From contig CAMPKC010000042.1 of NCBI GenBank assembly GCA_946887045.1, forward strand, positions 1 through 42,529: DNA of 42,529 nt. Reading direction: 5' to 3'. Below, in pieces: positions 1-8,653 of this stretch. The notes under the pieces were generated by a model. It saw only the letters and a program-made list of their open reading frames with translations, was not told the DNA's origin and did no database searches. A program made the translations under genes and the position numbers. Position 1 is the stretch's first letter. Each line of letters starts with the position of its first letter. The stretch is from an uncultured Sphingobacteriaceae bacterium (GTDB lineage Bacteria > Bacteroidota > Bacteroidia > Sphingobacteriales > Sphingobacteriaceae).

Positions 1-92
1 GCTTTATTACTCTCTGAATAAACACTTTGAATTTCGAAAATACGACAAAAATTTAAAATCGAGAATTCAATTTTTTAATTCACAAAAATTGC

Positions 93-100
93 TACTTTTG
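93..100 (+). promoter_or_regulatory. -7 promoter element of the SRP RNA gene
   Basis: TACTTTTG is a perfect match to the Bacteroidota -7 consensus TAnnTTTG. It ends 4 nt before the first base of the terminal helix of the SRP RNA (G105). That spacing makes this site a useful internal ruler for the start-site distance at other -7 boxes in the window. No clear TTTG -33 box is visible upstream, only a T-rich run around 71-76. Confidence 0.7.
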
Positions 101-205
101 CCCCGGGTTAGTCTCCTACGATCAGCTCCTCTTGAACTCCCCCAGGGTGGGAACGCAGCAAGGGTAGAGAGTTGTAGCGGTGCGATAGGAGGTGCTAGCC
201 CACTT
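101..205 (+). ncRNA. ffs: Signal recognition particle RNA (4.5S / small bacterial SRP RNA)
   Basis: This is the RNA scaffold of the bacterial signal recognition particle, which binds Ffh and targets membrane proteins to the translocon. The apical domain is visible as the conserved asymmetric-loop segment GGGAACGCAGCAAGGGTA around 148-166, which carries the GNAR-type tetraloop region and the Ffh-binding internal loop. The terminal helix is closed by GGGTTAG (105-111) pairing with CTAGCCC (195-201), continued by CTCCTA with TAGGAG. Its length of about 100 nt is that of the short SRP RNA without an Alu domain. A run of T (204-213) directly after the helix is the intrinsic terminator. It stands alone, transcribed toward the transaldolase gene. 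Confidence 0.93.
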
Positions 206-331
206 TTTTTTCTCTTTTTACTATCATCAGATTCTTTTTAATAGTATATTTTCTTTATATCAGCAATTTTATTAAATTCGCTGGATAAATTATAAGTGTC
301 AATCAGACAATTTTACAACTTAATACTCAAT

Positions 332-991
332 ATGAAATTTTTTATCGATACCGCCAATCTTGCTCAAATTAAGGAAGCTCACGACATGGGCGTTTTAGAT
401 GGAGTGACGACCAACCCAAGCTTAATGGCTAAAGAAGGAATCACCGGTCATGAAAACGTTATCAATCATTATAAAGCAATTTGTGAAATCACTGACGGAG
501 ATGTAAGTGCAGAAGTAATTGCCACTACAGTTGACGAAATGATAGCCGAAGGCGAAGCCCTTGCTAAATTACATCCGAGAATTGTGGTAAAAGTTCCAAT
601 GATCAAAGAGGGTGTAAAGGCGATTAAATATTTCACATCAAAAGGAATTAAAACCAATTGCACCCTAGTATTTTCAGCAGGTCAGGCATTGCTTGCAGCG
701 AAAGCCGGCGCTACTTACGTGTCACCATTTATCGGCCGTCTGGATGATGTTGCAACTGATGGATTAACCCTTATCGAAGACATCCGCTTGATTTACGATA
801 ACTATGGTTATACTACGCAAATATTGGCAGCATCAGTTCGCCACCCAATGCACATAGTGAATTGCGCAAAAATCGGTGCAGACGTGATCACTGCTCCCCT
901 ATCTGCCATTGCAGCATTATTAAAACATCCATTAACTGATAACGGACTGGCCCAGTTTTTAGCAGATCATGCTAAAGCAGCAGGGAAATAA
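332..991 (+). CDS. Transaldolase, TalC/FSA-like short form (copy 1)
   Basis: A cytosolic class I aldolase-fold enzyme of the non-oxidative pentose phosphate pathway that moves a dihydroxyacetone unit between sugar phosphates. At 219 aa it has the length of the short TalC/FSA family, not of classical TalB. The Schiff-base lysine is K87 in IVVKVPM; other family motifs are FIDTAN at the N-terminus, TTNPSL at 26-31 and [11 protein letters not shown]. The Phe in SPF is the residue found in transaldolases, where fructose-6-phosphate aldolase has Tyr, so transaldolase is preferred. The start at ATG 332 is chosen because the family begins MKFFIDTA; an in-frame extension to 296 adds 12 unconserved residues. 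A second copy, about 84% identical by hand alignment, lies at 41811. An interrupted hairpin follows the stop. Confidence 0.92.
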   Translation: MKFFIDTANLAQIKEAHDMGVLDGVTTNPSLMAKEGITGHENVINHYKAICEITDGDVSAEVIATTVDEMIAEGEALAKLHPRIVVKVPMIKEGVKAIKYFTSKGIKTNCTLVFSAGQALLAAKAGATYVSPFIGRLDDVATDGLTLIEDIRLIYDNYGYTTQILAASVRHPMHIVNCAKIGADVITAPLSAIAALLKHPLTDNGLAQFLADHAKAAGK

Positions 992-1017
992 TACATTATT
1001 ATTTATAGCGTAATTAT

Positions 1018-1053
1018 TTAAAGGCATGAAGATTGTAATCTTTGTGCCTTTAA
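1018..1053 (+). terminator. Imperfect hairpin terminator after transaldolase copy 1
   Basis: TTAAAGGCA pairs with TGCCTTTAA, enclosing a second stem AAGATT/AATCTT across 2-nt internal loops. It lies 26 nt past the transaldolase stop. The T-tract is weak (TTTAATCGTTTATT), so efficiency is uncertain. Confidence 0.55.
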
Positions 1054-1134
1054 TCGTTTATTACGGCCCCTGAACATTTTACCCAGAATTGACGACATGG
1101 TCCAATAAGTTATAAAAACGACGCGAACACTCCT

Positions 1135-1142
1135 TATCTTTG
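1135..1142 (+). promoter_or_regulatory. -7 promoter element of mqnC
   Basis: TATCTTTG is a perfect TAnnTTTG box ending 5 nt before the mqnC ATG at 1148. With the spacing seen at the SRP RNA gene, transcription would start about at the ATG, giving a leaderless or nearly leaderless mRNA. There is no clear TTG -33 box. Confidence 0.65.
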
Positions 1143-1147
1143 TATCG

Positions 1148-2272
1148 ATGAATATTCAAAATCTGTTGCAGAGAGCTCTCTCCTACGACTTTCTTACTAT
1201 TGAAGAAGGCGTTTACCTTTTCAAAAATGCAAGCACCGCAGACTTAATGTATACCGCAAATGAACTGCGCAAACAGCAAGTTCCACATGGAAAAGTAACA
1301 TGGCAGATTGATAGAAATGTGAATACGACTAATGTATGCATTGCGAATTGCAAATTTTGCAACTTCTTCAGAAGACCAGGCCATGCAGACAGCTATATTA
1401 CAGATATAGAAACATATAAGAAAAAAATTGAAGAAACATTTCAGTTTGGCGGAGATCAGCTCTTGCTTCAAGGTGGACACCATCCAGACCTCGGCTTGCA
1501 ATTTTACGCTGATTTGTTTAAAAAACTTAAAGAGCTCTATCCTGCACTCAAGCTTCATTCATTAGGTCCGCCAGAAATTGCCCACATCGCAAAATTAGAA
1601 GGATTGAGCCATACAGAAGTTTTAAAAACCCTTGTAGAAGCAGGGCTCGATTCTTTACCAGGTGCCGGAGCTGAAATACTGAACGACCGCGTTAGAAGAT
1701 TGATATCAAAAGGAAAATGTGGAGGACAAGAATGGCTGGATGTTATGCGAGCCTGTCATCAGTTAAATATTCCAACTTCTGCGACCATGATGTTCGGCCA
1801 TGTGGAGACAATAGAAGAACGATTCGAACATTTGGTGTGGATACGTCAGGTTCAATCCGAAAAACCTGAAAATGCTCACGGGTTTATCGCTTTTATCCCT
1901 TGGCCTTTTCAGGATGATGCGACTTTATTAAAACGTGTCAGAGGAATAAGTAATGAAGTAACTGCAGATGAATATATTCGCATGATTGCGTTGAGTAGAT
2001 TAATGCTTCCGAATATAAAGAACATTCAAGCGTCCTGGTTAACAGTCGGAAAGCAGGTTGCTCAAATTTGCTTACATGCTGGTGCAAACGACTTTGGGTC
2101 AATTATGCTGGAAGAAAACGTAGTGAGCGCCGCAGGTGCACCGCACCGCTTCACTTCCGGAGGAATACAGGAGGCTATACGAGAAGCTGGATTTGAACCG
2201 CAACTTCGCACTCAGAAATACGAATTTCGTGAAATTCCACCTCAAATAGTACAACAAACAATAAATTACTAA
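1148..2272 (+). CDS. mqnC: Cyclic dehypoxanthine futalosine synthase (radical SAM)
   Basis: A radical SAM enzyme of the futalosine route to menaquinone; it cyclises dehypoxanthine futalosine. The [4Fe-4S]-binding motif CxxxCxxC is C64, C68 and C71 (CIANCKFC). The following glycine-rich stretch (GGDQLLLQGGHHPDLGL) and the C-terminal GANDFGSIMLEENVVSAAG block are typical of MqnC and separate it from its paralogue MqnE. The length of 374 aa is normal for MqnC. It is monocistronic here, with its own -7 box immediately upstream; no other mqn gene is in the window, so the rest of the pathway must lie elsewhere. Start at ATG 1148 agrees with the family N-terminus. Confidence 0.92.
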   Translation: MNIQNLLQRALSYDFLTIEEGVYLFKNASTADLMYTANELRKQQVPHGKVTWQIDRNVNTTNVCIANCKFCNFFRRPGHADSYITDIETYKKKIEETFQFGGDQLLLQGGHHPDLGLQFYADLFKKLKELYPALKLHSLGPPEIAHIAKLEGLSHTEVLKTLVEAGLDSLPGAGAEILNDRVRRLISKGKCGGQEWLDVMRACHQLNIPTSATMMFGHVETIEERFEHLVWIRQVQSEKPENAHGFIAFIPWPFQDDATLLKRVRGISNEVTADEYIRMIALSRLMLPNIKNIQASWLTVGKQVAQICLHAGANDFGSIMLEENVVSAAGAPHRFTSGGIQEAIREAGFEPQLRTQKYEFREIPPQIVQQTINY

Positions 2273-2319
2273 AGCAGTATAAAATTATGAGTTTTAGGTA
2301 AATTTCGTTAGAATTACCT

Positions 2320-3108
2320 ATGCCTTTAAACGCACTTATAGTTGATGACGAAGAATACAGTAGAAAGTCTCTTTACTTTTTACTTCAGGAAAACTGTCCC
2401 GAAATAACTGTCGTGGGAATTGCCGGTTCTGTTGCCGAAGCCCGAAAGATCATTCAGGAAAATTCATTTGACCTCGTCTTTCTGGATATTGCCATGCCCA
2501 AAGAAAATGGATTTGAGCTTTTACCACTACTCCAAGAAAAAAACATACTGGTTGTTTTCATAACCGCTTTTGATCAATATGCATTGAAAGCACTCAAAGC
2601 GAGTGCTGTTGATTATCTGTTAAAACCGATTGATATTAATGAATTGAAAGAGGCGGTCCAGAAATCGATTGACCGGATAAAGATTCGCAACACTTCACGT
2701 CAAACCGCCGGCAATCCATCCCTGGTTACATTGACTGAAAATCTAAGTTCAAAAAACAAAATCGATAAAATCACGCTTCCACATACGCACGGATTTCACA
2801 TAATCGATACAAACAACATAATCTATATTGAAGCGGACAGCAATTATTCGGTTTTTCACCTTAGAAATGCTGGGAATCTGGTCATATCAAAACCTCTGAA
2901 AGAATTTGAAGATATGCTTGATGATGACTTTGCAAGAATACATAAATCAGCGATCATCAACTTAAATTACGTAAAAAGTTATTCAACCAAACATGGTTTC
3001 GAAGTGATCCTGGAAAAAGACATTGTGTTGCCTGTATCCAGAAGGCGTTCTGCAGAGTTTCAGGAAAAGTTACGGGAGTTTATATTGACAAAAAAAAACA
3101 ACACCTAA
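2320..3108 (+). CDS. LytTR-family response regulator
   Basis: A DNA-binding two-component response regulator of 262 aa. The N-terminal receiver domain (about 3-120) has the acidic pair D9/D10, the phospho-acceptor D56 in FLDIAMP, T84 in FITAF and K102 in LLKPI. The C-terminal LytTR DNA-binding domain (about 155-255) shows the typical IIYIEADSNYSVFHL and FARIHKSAIINLNYV blocks. The next gene, a LytS-type histidine kinase, starts 4 nt downstream, so the two are almost certainly a cognate pair. A one-mismatch -7 box (TAAATTTC, 2299-2306) lies just upstream. The target genes cannot be read from the sequence. Confidence 0.93.
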   Translation: MPLNALIVDDEEYSRKSLYFLLQENCPEITVVGIAGSVAEARKIIQENSFDLVFLDIAMPKENGFELLPLLQEKNILVVFITAFDQYALKALKASAVDYLLKPIDINELKEAVQKSIDRIKIRNTSRQTAGNPSLVTLTENLSSKNKIDKITLPHTHGFHIIDTNNIIYIEADSNYSVFHLRNAGNLVISKPLKEFEDMLDDDFARIHKSAIINLNYVKSYSTKHGFEVILEKDIVLPVSRRRSAEFQEKLREFILTKKNNT

Positions 3109-3112
3109 TACA

Positions 3113-6028
3113 TTGAGAAATCTCATAAACTATATACTGTTATTCGTCTGGTTTTTCTCCTTACCCTCATATCTTGCGGCCCAGACATTAGGATTCAAGA
3201 ATTATACAGTAAATAGTGGCCTGGCGAATTCAACAGTATATCACATGAATCAGGATTCAAAAGGATTTATATGGTTTGCAACAGAAAGTGGTGTAAATAG
3301 ATATGATGGCCAGGCATTTCAGACTTTTACTATGGACGACGGACTGTCGGACAATGAAGTACTTCAAATACAGGAGGACTCTAAGGGGCGTACCTGGTTT
3401 TTAACTTTAAATGGCAAGCTTAGCTATTATTACAACAACAAGTTTTACAACGCAAGCAATGACAGTTTATTGAGCAAAACTTTTTGTAAAGCCAGTTTTG
3501 TTTCTTTTTTCGAAGATTCAAAGCAAAGGCTGTGGTTTTCCACCAATCAAAGAGAAATGGTGATGATTGACGGCAAATCAGTTAAAATCTTTTACTCGGC
3601 TAGCCAATCGTTTACTAACTCGGTAATTGCGGAAAACAAGCTATCTGAAATTCTGATTTTCAATCGGAATGCCATTTACAAATATGACGGCAAGGGTTTT
3701 ACTGAACTTAACGTTAAACTTTATCCACTATCTGCTAAAACTTTGCTTTATAGCAAAACCGACAGAAAGGTCTCATTTATTTCGAGATCAGGTTTAGTTG
3801 AGCTAAAGAACGGCCAGGCGGTAATTGAAGGAAAAATTCCATCACACGTTTTGCAAAAAGGAATAAGCAACTTTTTTTTCGACAAGAAAAAGAACCTTTG
3901 GATAAATACCATGGGAAACGGCACGTACTTACTTGATACCTTCTCAAACACCAAAAATCTATTAAAAGGAAAATATATCACCCATAGCTTGCAGGATATG
4001 AATGGGAATATATGGATTTCCACAATTGGTAACGGCGTTTATATGTTACCAGAAACGGCCAGCAGCATGCAGCATTATACCGTAAGTGAAGGATTATTTT
4101 ATAGCTCGGTACACAGCATAACCCGAACTCCGGACAAGAATATAATCCTGGGATTGAGAAACGGGAATCTGACACTAATGAGTCGAAAAAAATTGACGTA
4201 CAAACCATTAAGCAGTTCGCATTCTGGTTATAATCCTATCAAAAAGCTTCATTACGACCCGCAAAATAAATCTATTTGGTTTGCATCCAATAGTAATTTA
4301 GGCGAGATCAGTTCAAATTTTAAACGTATCAGGTATCTTAAGGAAAGGGACAACCTAACCTATTCTCTTAAATCATTCAGCATCAGCAAAAGTGGAAAGC
4401 TAGCAATTGCTCTTGCAGGCGGCGTTGATATCCTTGAAAATAAAAATGCAGAACTCGTTTTCGAGACGCCAAACCTTAGCAATCCTTCATCACATTTCCC
4501 TTTCAGGGCCTATACTGTATTTTACGACTCAGATGAAAGGTTATGGTTCTCGAATATAAATGGCTTACACTACTACAATAAAAACCAGCTCGTGGAGCTA
4601 TTTAACACTATACCACAGCTTAAACAAAGAATAACAAATATTACAGAACTACCAGACAAAACGATTGTCTGCGCCAGTTACGGATTCGGAATATTTTTTA
4701 TAAAAAACTTCCGGTTAATCAGGTCAATCACCACAAAGCACGGTTTGGGCAGTAACATTTGCAAAAAGGTTTTCTACGCCGAAAATTGCATATGGGTCAT
4801 AACAGGCAAGGGGATTAGCAGAATTTCAAAAAATTTAGAAAGAATTGATAATTTTCATAAAGAAAATGGTTTACTTTCAAATGAGATAAACGATGCGATT
4901 GTTGATAATGACTCCGTTTACGTTGCTTCAAATAGCGGCCTGTCTATCTTTCCGGCAGACTTACAGCTTAAAAGGAAAAATAGAATTCCATTAAACTTAA
5001 AATCCATTCTAATTAATAATCGGGAAGTTGATTTATCGGAAAAAATTGAGTTGAACCACAGATCGAATAACGTTACTATAAACTATATCGGCATCGACTT
5101 TAATAATCCTTCGGAAATAATATACGAATACCGCTTGAAAGACGATCTGAGATGGAACACTACCACTAATAACACAATCGAATTTGGCTCTTTAGAACCT
5201 GGAGAATACCACTTACAAATAAGGGCCCGGGGGGTAAATAGTGCATGGAGCGATCCAATTAAATATTATTTTGTAATAAAACCGCCACTTTGGAAAACAC
5301 CCTGGTTTATTATTTTAATGGTTTTAATATTTACACCGTTAGTTTTCTATCTAATAAATAGCTTCTACAAAAATAAAAGGGTCAAAGAGCAAGAAAAACT
5401 ACTTGCAAAAACCAAAATCATCGCTTTAGAGCAACAAGCTCTGCAAGCAATGATGAACCCTCATTTCATTTTCAATGTAATGAATTCTATCCAGCACTTC
5501 ATAAACACAAAAGATACTGTAATGGCCAACCAATTATTAACGGGCTTTGCACGTCTTATTCGAAAAAACCTTGATATCTGCAACAAAAGTTACATCTCGC
5601 TTGACGAAGAGCTCTCATACTTAAACTTATACCTTTCTCTGGAAAAACTTCGGTTCGGAGATAAAATGAATTATCATATACATGTTGACCCCGAAATAGA
5701 TAAAGAGGAGACATTAATACCATCGATGCTTTTACAACCTTTTGTCGAAAACTCGATTTGGCATGGAATTATGCCCAAAGAAACCGACGGAAACATATCA
5801 ATTACAATTAAGCTAGAGACCCCAATGCTGCTGGATATCTGCATAGAAGATGACGGAATTGGAATTGAACAGTCGTTTAAGTTAAAAAGCAACGACCATA
5901 TTAGCCGGGGTATGGAACTGACACAGGAGCGTATAAATCTTCTGAATAAATTTGAAGCACCAATCAAATTAAATGTAGAAAATGTTGATCCAAATGGGAC
6001 CAAAGTCACCATTTTGATCCCGATTTAA
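3113..6028 (+). CDS. Beta-propeller sensor histidine kinase (LytS/His_kinase type)
   Basis: A membrane sensor kinase of 971 aa. Residues 1-23 are a signal peptide ending AAQ. A long periplasmic region follows with repeated two-component propeller motifs (WFATESGVNRYDGQ, LWINTMGNGTYLL, IWISTIGNGVYML), then a Y_Y_Y-type domain (about 640-715). A transmembrane helix lies at about 729-750, followed by a PF06580-like kinase domain with H784 in NPHFIFN and the ATP-binding N-box PFVENSIWHG and G-box DDGIGIE. The only start that keeps the signal peptide is TTG at 3113, 4 nt after the response-regulator stop, suggesting translational coupling. Unlike hybrid HTCS proteins it has no fused regulator; the LytTR protein upstream supplies it. 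The ligand is unknown. Confidence 0.9.
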   Translation: MRNLINYILLFVWFFSLPSYLAAQTLGFKNYTVNSGLANSTVYHMNQDSKGFIWFATESGVNRYDGQAFQTFTMDDGLSDNEVLQIQEDSKGRTWFLTLNGKLSYYYNNKFYNASNDSLLSKTFCKASFVSFFEDSKQRLWFSTNQREMVMIDGKSVKIFYSASQSFTNSVIAENKLSEILIFNRNAIYKYDGKGFTELNVKLYPLSAKTLLYSKTDRKVSFISRSGLVELKNGQAVIEGKIPSHVLQKGISNFFFDKKKNLWINTMGNGTYLLDTFSNTKNLLKGKYITHSLQDMNGNIWISTIGNGVYMLPETASSMQHYTVSEGLFYSSVHSITRTPDKNIILGLRNGNLTLMSRKKLTYKPLSSSHSGYNPIKKLHYDPQNKSIWFASNSNLGEISSNFKRIRYLKERDNLTYSLKSFSISKSGKLAIALAGGVDILENKNAELVFETPNLSNPSSHFPFRAYTVFYDSDERLWFSNINGLHYYNKNQLVELFNTIPQLKQRITNITELPDKTIVCASYGFGIFFIKNFRLIRSITTKHGLGSNICKKVFYAENCIWVITGKGISRISKNLERIDNFHKENGLLSNEINDAIVDNDSVYVASNSGLSIFPADLQLKRKNRIPLNLKSILINNREVDLSEKIELNHRSNNVTINYIGIDFNNPSEIIYEYRLKDDLRWNTTTNNTIEFGSLEPGEYHLQIRARGVNSAWSDPIKYYFVIKPPLWKTPWFIILMVLIFTPLVFYLINSFYKNKRVKEQEKLLAKTKIIALEQQALQAMMNPHFIFNVMNSIQHFINTKDTVMANQLLTGFARLIRKNLDICNKSYISLDEELSYLNLYLSLEKLRFGDKMNYHIHVDPEIDKEETLIPSMLLQPFVENSIWHGIMPKETDGNISITIKLETPMLLDICIEDDGIGIEQSFKLKSNDHISRGMELTQERINLLNKFEAPIKLNVENVDPNGTKVTILIPI

Positions 6029-6165
6029 CCGTTAACTCATTCAGTACTACCGATAACTCATTAATTTATAGCAAAAATCTTAATATGCTTATCATTGTTA
6101 TAGATATCATTGCGAATCTGTTTAAGGTAAACTTTTTTAAAATATTATTATCTAAGTGTGTGTTT

Positions 6166-6205
6166 AGCGGCTGGAACTTCCCAAAAGTTTCACCGCTTTT
6201 TTTTT
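6166..6205 (+). terminator. Intrinsic terminator of the two-component operon
   Basis: AGCGG pairs with CCGCT and, inside it, GGAACTT with AAGTTTC around a short loop. The stem is followed by nine T (6197-6205). The T-tract ends in TTTG (6203-6206), which also fits as the -33 box of the scpB promoter. Confidence 0.85.
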
Positions 6206-6235
6206 GCTATATTTTTAACGGTTTTATTAGATTTG
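6203..6235 (+). promoter_or_regulatory. Promoter of scpB (TTTG-N21-TAGATTTG)
   Basis: TTTG (6203-6206) and a perfect TAnnTTTG box (6228-6235) are 21 bp apart, a canonical Bacteroidota sigma-A promoter. The predicted start site is about 6240, which lies downstream of any ATG in this frame and 0-2 nt before the TTG at 6242. Confidence 0.75.
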
Positions 6236-6241
6236 CACTCC

Positions 6242-6802
6242 TTGAACACTCTCGATCTATATACCGAAGCATTAATCTTTGCATCCTCACAAAGCGTATC
6301 TCTTAGCGAAATACAGCAGGTGATAGATTCAATAAACGACACATCAACATCTATTGAGTCGATAACCGAATCGCTTAGCAGGATTAAACAGAAATACAGT
6401 AGTCCAGACTTCGCAATAGAACTTGTAGAGTTAAATGGCGGATACCAATTCCTGACTAAAAAAGCATTCTATTCTGTAATAAGCCAACTTCAAATTCAAC
6501 GATCTAAAAAGAAGTTGAGTCAGGCTGCTTTGGAAACTTTGGCTATTATCGCTTACAGGCAGCCGATCACCAAACTTGAAATTGAACAAATCCGAGGTGT
6601 AAATTGCGATTATACCATTCAAAAACTGCTAGATAAGGAGTTAATTTCGATCTCCGGCAAGGCAGAATCGATTGGAAAACCCTTGCTTTATAGCACAAGT
6701 TCATTATTTATGGACTATTTTGGAATTAAAGACAGCTCGGAATTACCGCAAATAAATGATATTCAGACCAATGAAAACGAGGTCGGAGAAAAACAAGATT
6801 AA
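6242..6802 (+). CDS. scpB: Segregation and condensation protein ScpB
   Basis: The winged-helix subunit of the SMC-ScpAB chromosome condensation complex. Recognisable blocks are YTEALIFASSQSVSL at the N-terminus and the highly conserved KLSQAALETLAIIAYRQPITKLEIEQIRGVNCDYTIQKLLDKELI. The C-terminal tail is acidic and variable, as is usual. The start is placed at TTG 6242 (186 aa): the frame can be extended to ATG 6158, but that extension runs through the upstream terminator and promoter and adds a hydrophobic stretch absent from ScpB. TTG 6233 is the other candidate. scpA is not in the window. Confidence 0.85.
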   Translation: MNTLDLYTEALIFASSQSVSLSEIQQVIDSINDTSTSIESITESLSRIKQKYSSPDFAIELVELNGGYQFLTKKAFYSVISQLQIQRSKKKLSQAALETLAIIAYRQPITKLEIEQIRGVNCDYTIQKLLDKELISISGKAESIGKPLLYSTSSLFMDYFGIKDSSELPQINDIQTNENEVGEKQD

Positions 6803-6879
6803 TTTTAATTGAACGGAAATTTTAGCATACTTTTTAAAAATCTTGTTATTTTTATGGTAAGCAATAATTAATCTGAAAG

Positions 6880-7068
6880 ATGAAAACGCCAAAGAAACAG
6901 TTTGATAGTACCGACAGCTTAAAAGCCCCAAAAAAGAATTTAGACGACCCAATTGCTAAAAATCGTTTGCAGGACGACGACGATGATGATTTTGACACTC
7001 CTTTGGATGATGATCTGGGAGGATTTGCCGATTTAGATTCACTTGATGATGATGATGACGATTATTAA
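6880..7068 (+). CDS. Small acidic hypothetical protein
   Basis: A 62-residue protein with a Lys-rich N-terminal half (MKTPKKQF...KAPKKNL) and an extremely acidic C-terminal half with three Asp runs (residues about 32-61). There are no Cys, no signal peptide and no recognisable fold; it is probably disordered. It is followed at once by a strong terminator, so it is a separate gene or the last gene of a transcript starting upstream. A one-mismatch -7 box (TATTTTTA) lies about 25 nt upstream. Function unknown; a nucleic-acid- or cation-interacting role would be a guess. Confidence 0.7.
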   Translation: MKTPKKQFDSTDSLKAPKKNLDDPIAKNRLQDDDDDDFDTPLDDDLGGFADLDSLDDDDDDY

Positions 7069-7090
7069 TTGAATTTGTTATTTCATGGAA

Positions 7091-7118
7091 AGCATTCAGC
7101 CAACTGAATGCTTTTTTT
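7091..7118 (+). terminator. Intrinsic terminator
   Basis: A perfect 9-bp stem AGCATTCAG/CTGAATGCT with a CCAA loop, followed by seven T. It ends the small acidic protein transcript. Confidence 0.9.
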
Positions 7119-7137
7119 ATATTAAATAAACCCAAGT

Positions 7138-8256
7138 ATGGTTATAACCGAAGTAAGAGATAAAAAAACAGCAAAAGAATTCCTAAATCTTCCCAGAAAA
7201 ATATACGAAAATGATCCGGTGTGGGTATGCCCTTTAGATAAGGATATTGAGAAAATATTCAATCCCAGACAGAACAGCTTCCATCAGCATGGCCGTGTAA
7301 CCCGATGGATTGCCAGAGATTCAAACGGAAATACCATTGGTAGAATTGCGGCATTCGTCAACGATAAAAAAGCCCATACCTTTCCGCAACCGACAGGAGG
7401 AGTTGGTTTTTTTGAATGTATAAATGATCAAAAAGTTGCATTCGAACTTTTTGAAACAGCTCAAAACTGGTTAAAAAATCAGGGTATGGAGGCGATGGAT
7501 GGCCCCATAAATTTCGGCGAAAATGACTCATTCTGGGGTTTATTGATTGAGGGTTTCACTCATCCATCTTACGGGATGAATTACAATCCTCCCTATTACA
7601 AGGAACTGTTTGATGCTTATGGCTTCGTTGCGATGTATGAGCAAATCACAAATCACCTCGAAGTAAACAAGCCATTTCCTGAACGTTTTACCAAGATTGC
7701 AGAGTGGGTATCTAAAAAACCAGGGTATTCGTTCAAGCATTTGGAGAGTAAAAATATAGAGAAATATGCTTCCGATTTCATGGAAATATATAACGATGCA
7801 TGGCAGGACTTTGAAAATTTTGCCCCAATTGATAAAGCGACAATTTATCAAAGCTTTAAGAAAATGAAAGCAATTATGGATGAAAGACTAATCTGGTTCT
7901 CATACATAAATGATGAACCGGCTGCATTCGTAATTATATTGCCAGATGCAAATCAAATTATCAAGCCACTAAAAGGGAAACTTGGGATTTTAGAAAAGAT
8001 ACAATTTTTGTATTACCGTTGGAAAGGTGTGTCAAGAATGCGCGCTGTTGCTATGGGAACAAAAAAAGCTTTCCAAAAGCACGGCCTGGAGTCAGCAATG
8101 TTTATAAAATTAAAAGAATATGTTTTACCTCTAAACCAATATCAGGAATTAGAGTTATCCTGGGTCGGAGATTTTAACGACAAAATGCTCTCGATCCATG
8201 AAGCAACGGGCGCTTCTTTCGGAAAGAAACATTTAACGATGAGAAAAATATTTTAA
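7138..8256 (+). CDS. GNAT-like acetyltransferase superfamily protein
   Basis: A 372-aa soluble protein resembling the Bacteroidota family of large uncharacterised GNAT-fold proteins. The N-terminal half (VITEVRDKKTAKEFLNLPRKIYENDPVWVCPL ... WIARDSNGNTIGRIAAFVND) looks like the first GNAT strands. A conserved GPINFGENDSFWGLL stretch follows at about 122-136, and the C-terminal half (LIWFSYINDEPAAFVIILPD ... LSWVGDFNDKMLSIHEATGASFGKKHLTMRKIF) resembles a second GNAT lobe. There is no signal peptide. The substrate is not known. It is transcribed alone and its stop codon lies inside a bidirectional terminator shared with the convergent xre gene. Confidence 0.7.
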   Translation: MVITEVRDKKTAKEFLNLPRKIYENDPVWVCPLDKDIEKIFNPRQNSFHQHGRVTRWIARDSNGNTIGRIAAFVNDKKAHTFPQPTGGVGFFECINDQKVAFELFETAQNWLKNQGMEAMDGPINFGENDSFWGLLIEGFTHPSYGMNYNPPYYKELFDAYGFVAMYEQITNHLEVNKPFPERFTKIAEWVSKKPGYSFKHLESKNIEKYASDFMEIYNDAWQDFENFAPIDKATIYQSFKKMKAIMDERLIWFSYINDEPAAFVIILPDANQIIKPLKGKLGILEKIQFLYYRWKGVSRMRAVAMGTKKAFQKHGLESAMFIKLKEYVLPLNQYQELELSWVGDFNDKMLSIHEATGASFGKKHLTMRKIF

Positions 8257-8289
8257 AAGAATAGGCCAATACAGCCTATTCTTTTAAAA
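8251..8289. terminator. Bidirectional terminator, 16-bp perfect inverted repeat
   Basis: TTTTAAAAGAATAGGC and its perfect complement flank a 7-nt loop (8267-8273). The T-runs at both outer ends make it work in either direction, between the rightward GNAT-like gene and the leftward xre gene. Confidence 0.88.
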
Positions 8290-8290
8290 T

Positions 8291-8632
8291 TTACGCGATT
8301 ACCTTAGAACGTCTGAGTTCTTCAAAAAGATTAATTATTTTCTTTTGCAAATCAATCACCTCGGTTTCCCTCTCCTGCAATTTTTTTGTCATTGTTTCCA
8401 ATTCGGAAATATATTTCTCCTGCTGCTCAGTATCGTTATAAGTTAGTAATTGCACTACAGTCATATCAAATAACTTTGATATCTGCTCTAAGCGAGACAA
8501 GTTGATATCTGTGATCCCTGTCTCAATCTTGGAGAATGCAGGGATTGAAATGTCCAATCGCTTCGCCACATCTTCCTGGCTCCAACCTTTTTGGTGCCTT
8601 AAAAGCCTAATCTTTTTACCTAATGTTTTCAT
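8291..8632 (-). CDS. XRE-family transcriptional regulator with C-terminal coiled coil
   Basis: A 113-aa protein. Residues 6-60 form a Cro/C1-type helix-turn-helix (KIRLLRHQKGWSQEDVAKRLDISIPAFSKIETGITDINLSRLEQISKLF). Residues about 72-110 are predicted to be a coiled coil (EKYISELETMTKKLQERETEVIDLQKKIINLFEELRR), which suggests dimerisation rather than ligand binding. The gene follows mpl by 21 nt on the same strand and is probably co-transcribed with it. Targets unknown. Confidence 0.88.
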   Translation of the reverse strand: MKTLGKKIRLLRHQKGWSQEDVAKRLDISIPAFSKIETGITDINLSRLEQISKLFDMTVVQLLTYNDTEQQEKYISELETMTKKLQERETEVIDLQKKIINLFEELRRSKVIA

Positions 8633-8653
8633 TTACCCTTCTAGTTTACGCAT

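Noticed and set aside
1244..1558. Long minus-strand frames inside mqnC, the sensor kinase, NagB and other genes
   Set aside because: All are antisense or out-of-frame shadows of clearly recognised genes, without promoters or conserved features of their own.
6158..6241. Extended N-terminus of ScpB starting at an upstream ATG
   Set aside because: The extension lies over the upstream terminator and the -33/-7 boxes, upstream of the predicted transcript start, and encodes a hydrophobic stretch unlike ScpB.
6085..6306. Rightward frame of 73 codons overlapping the scpB promoter
   Set aside because: It runs through a terminator and a promoter, resembles nothing, and overlaps the conserved start of scpB.
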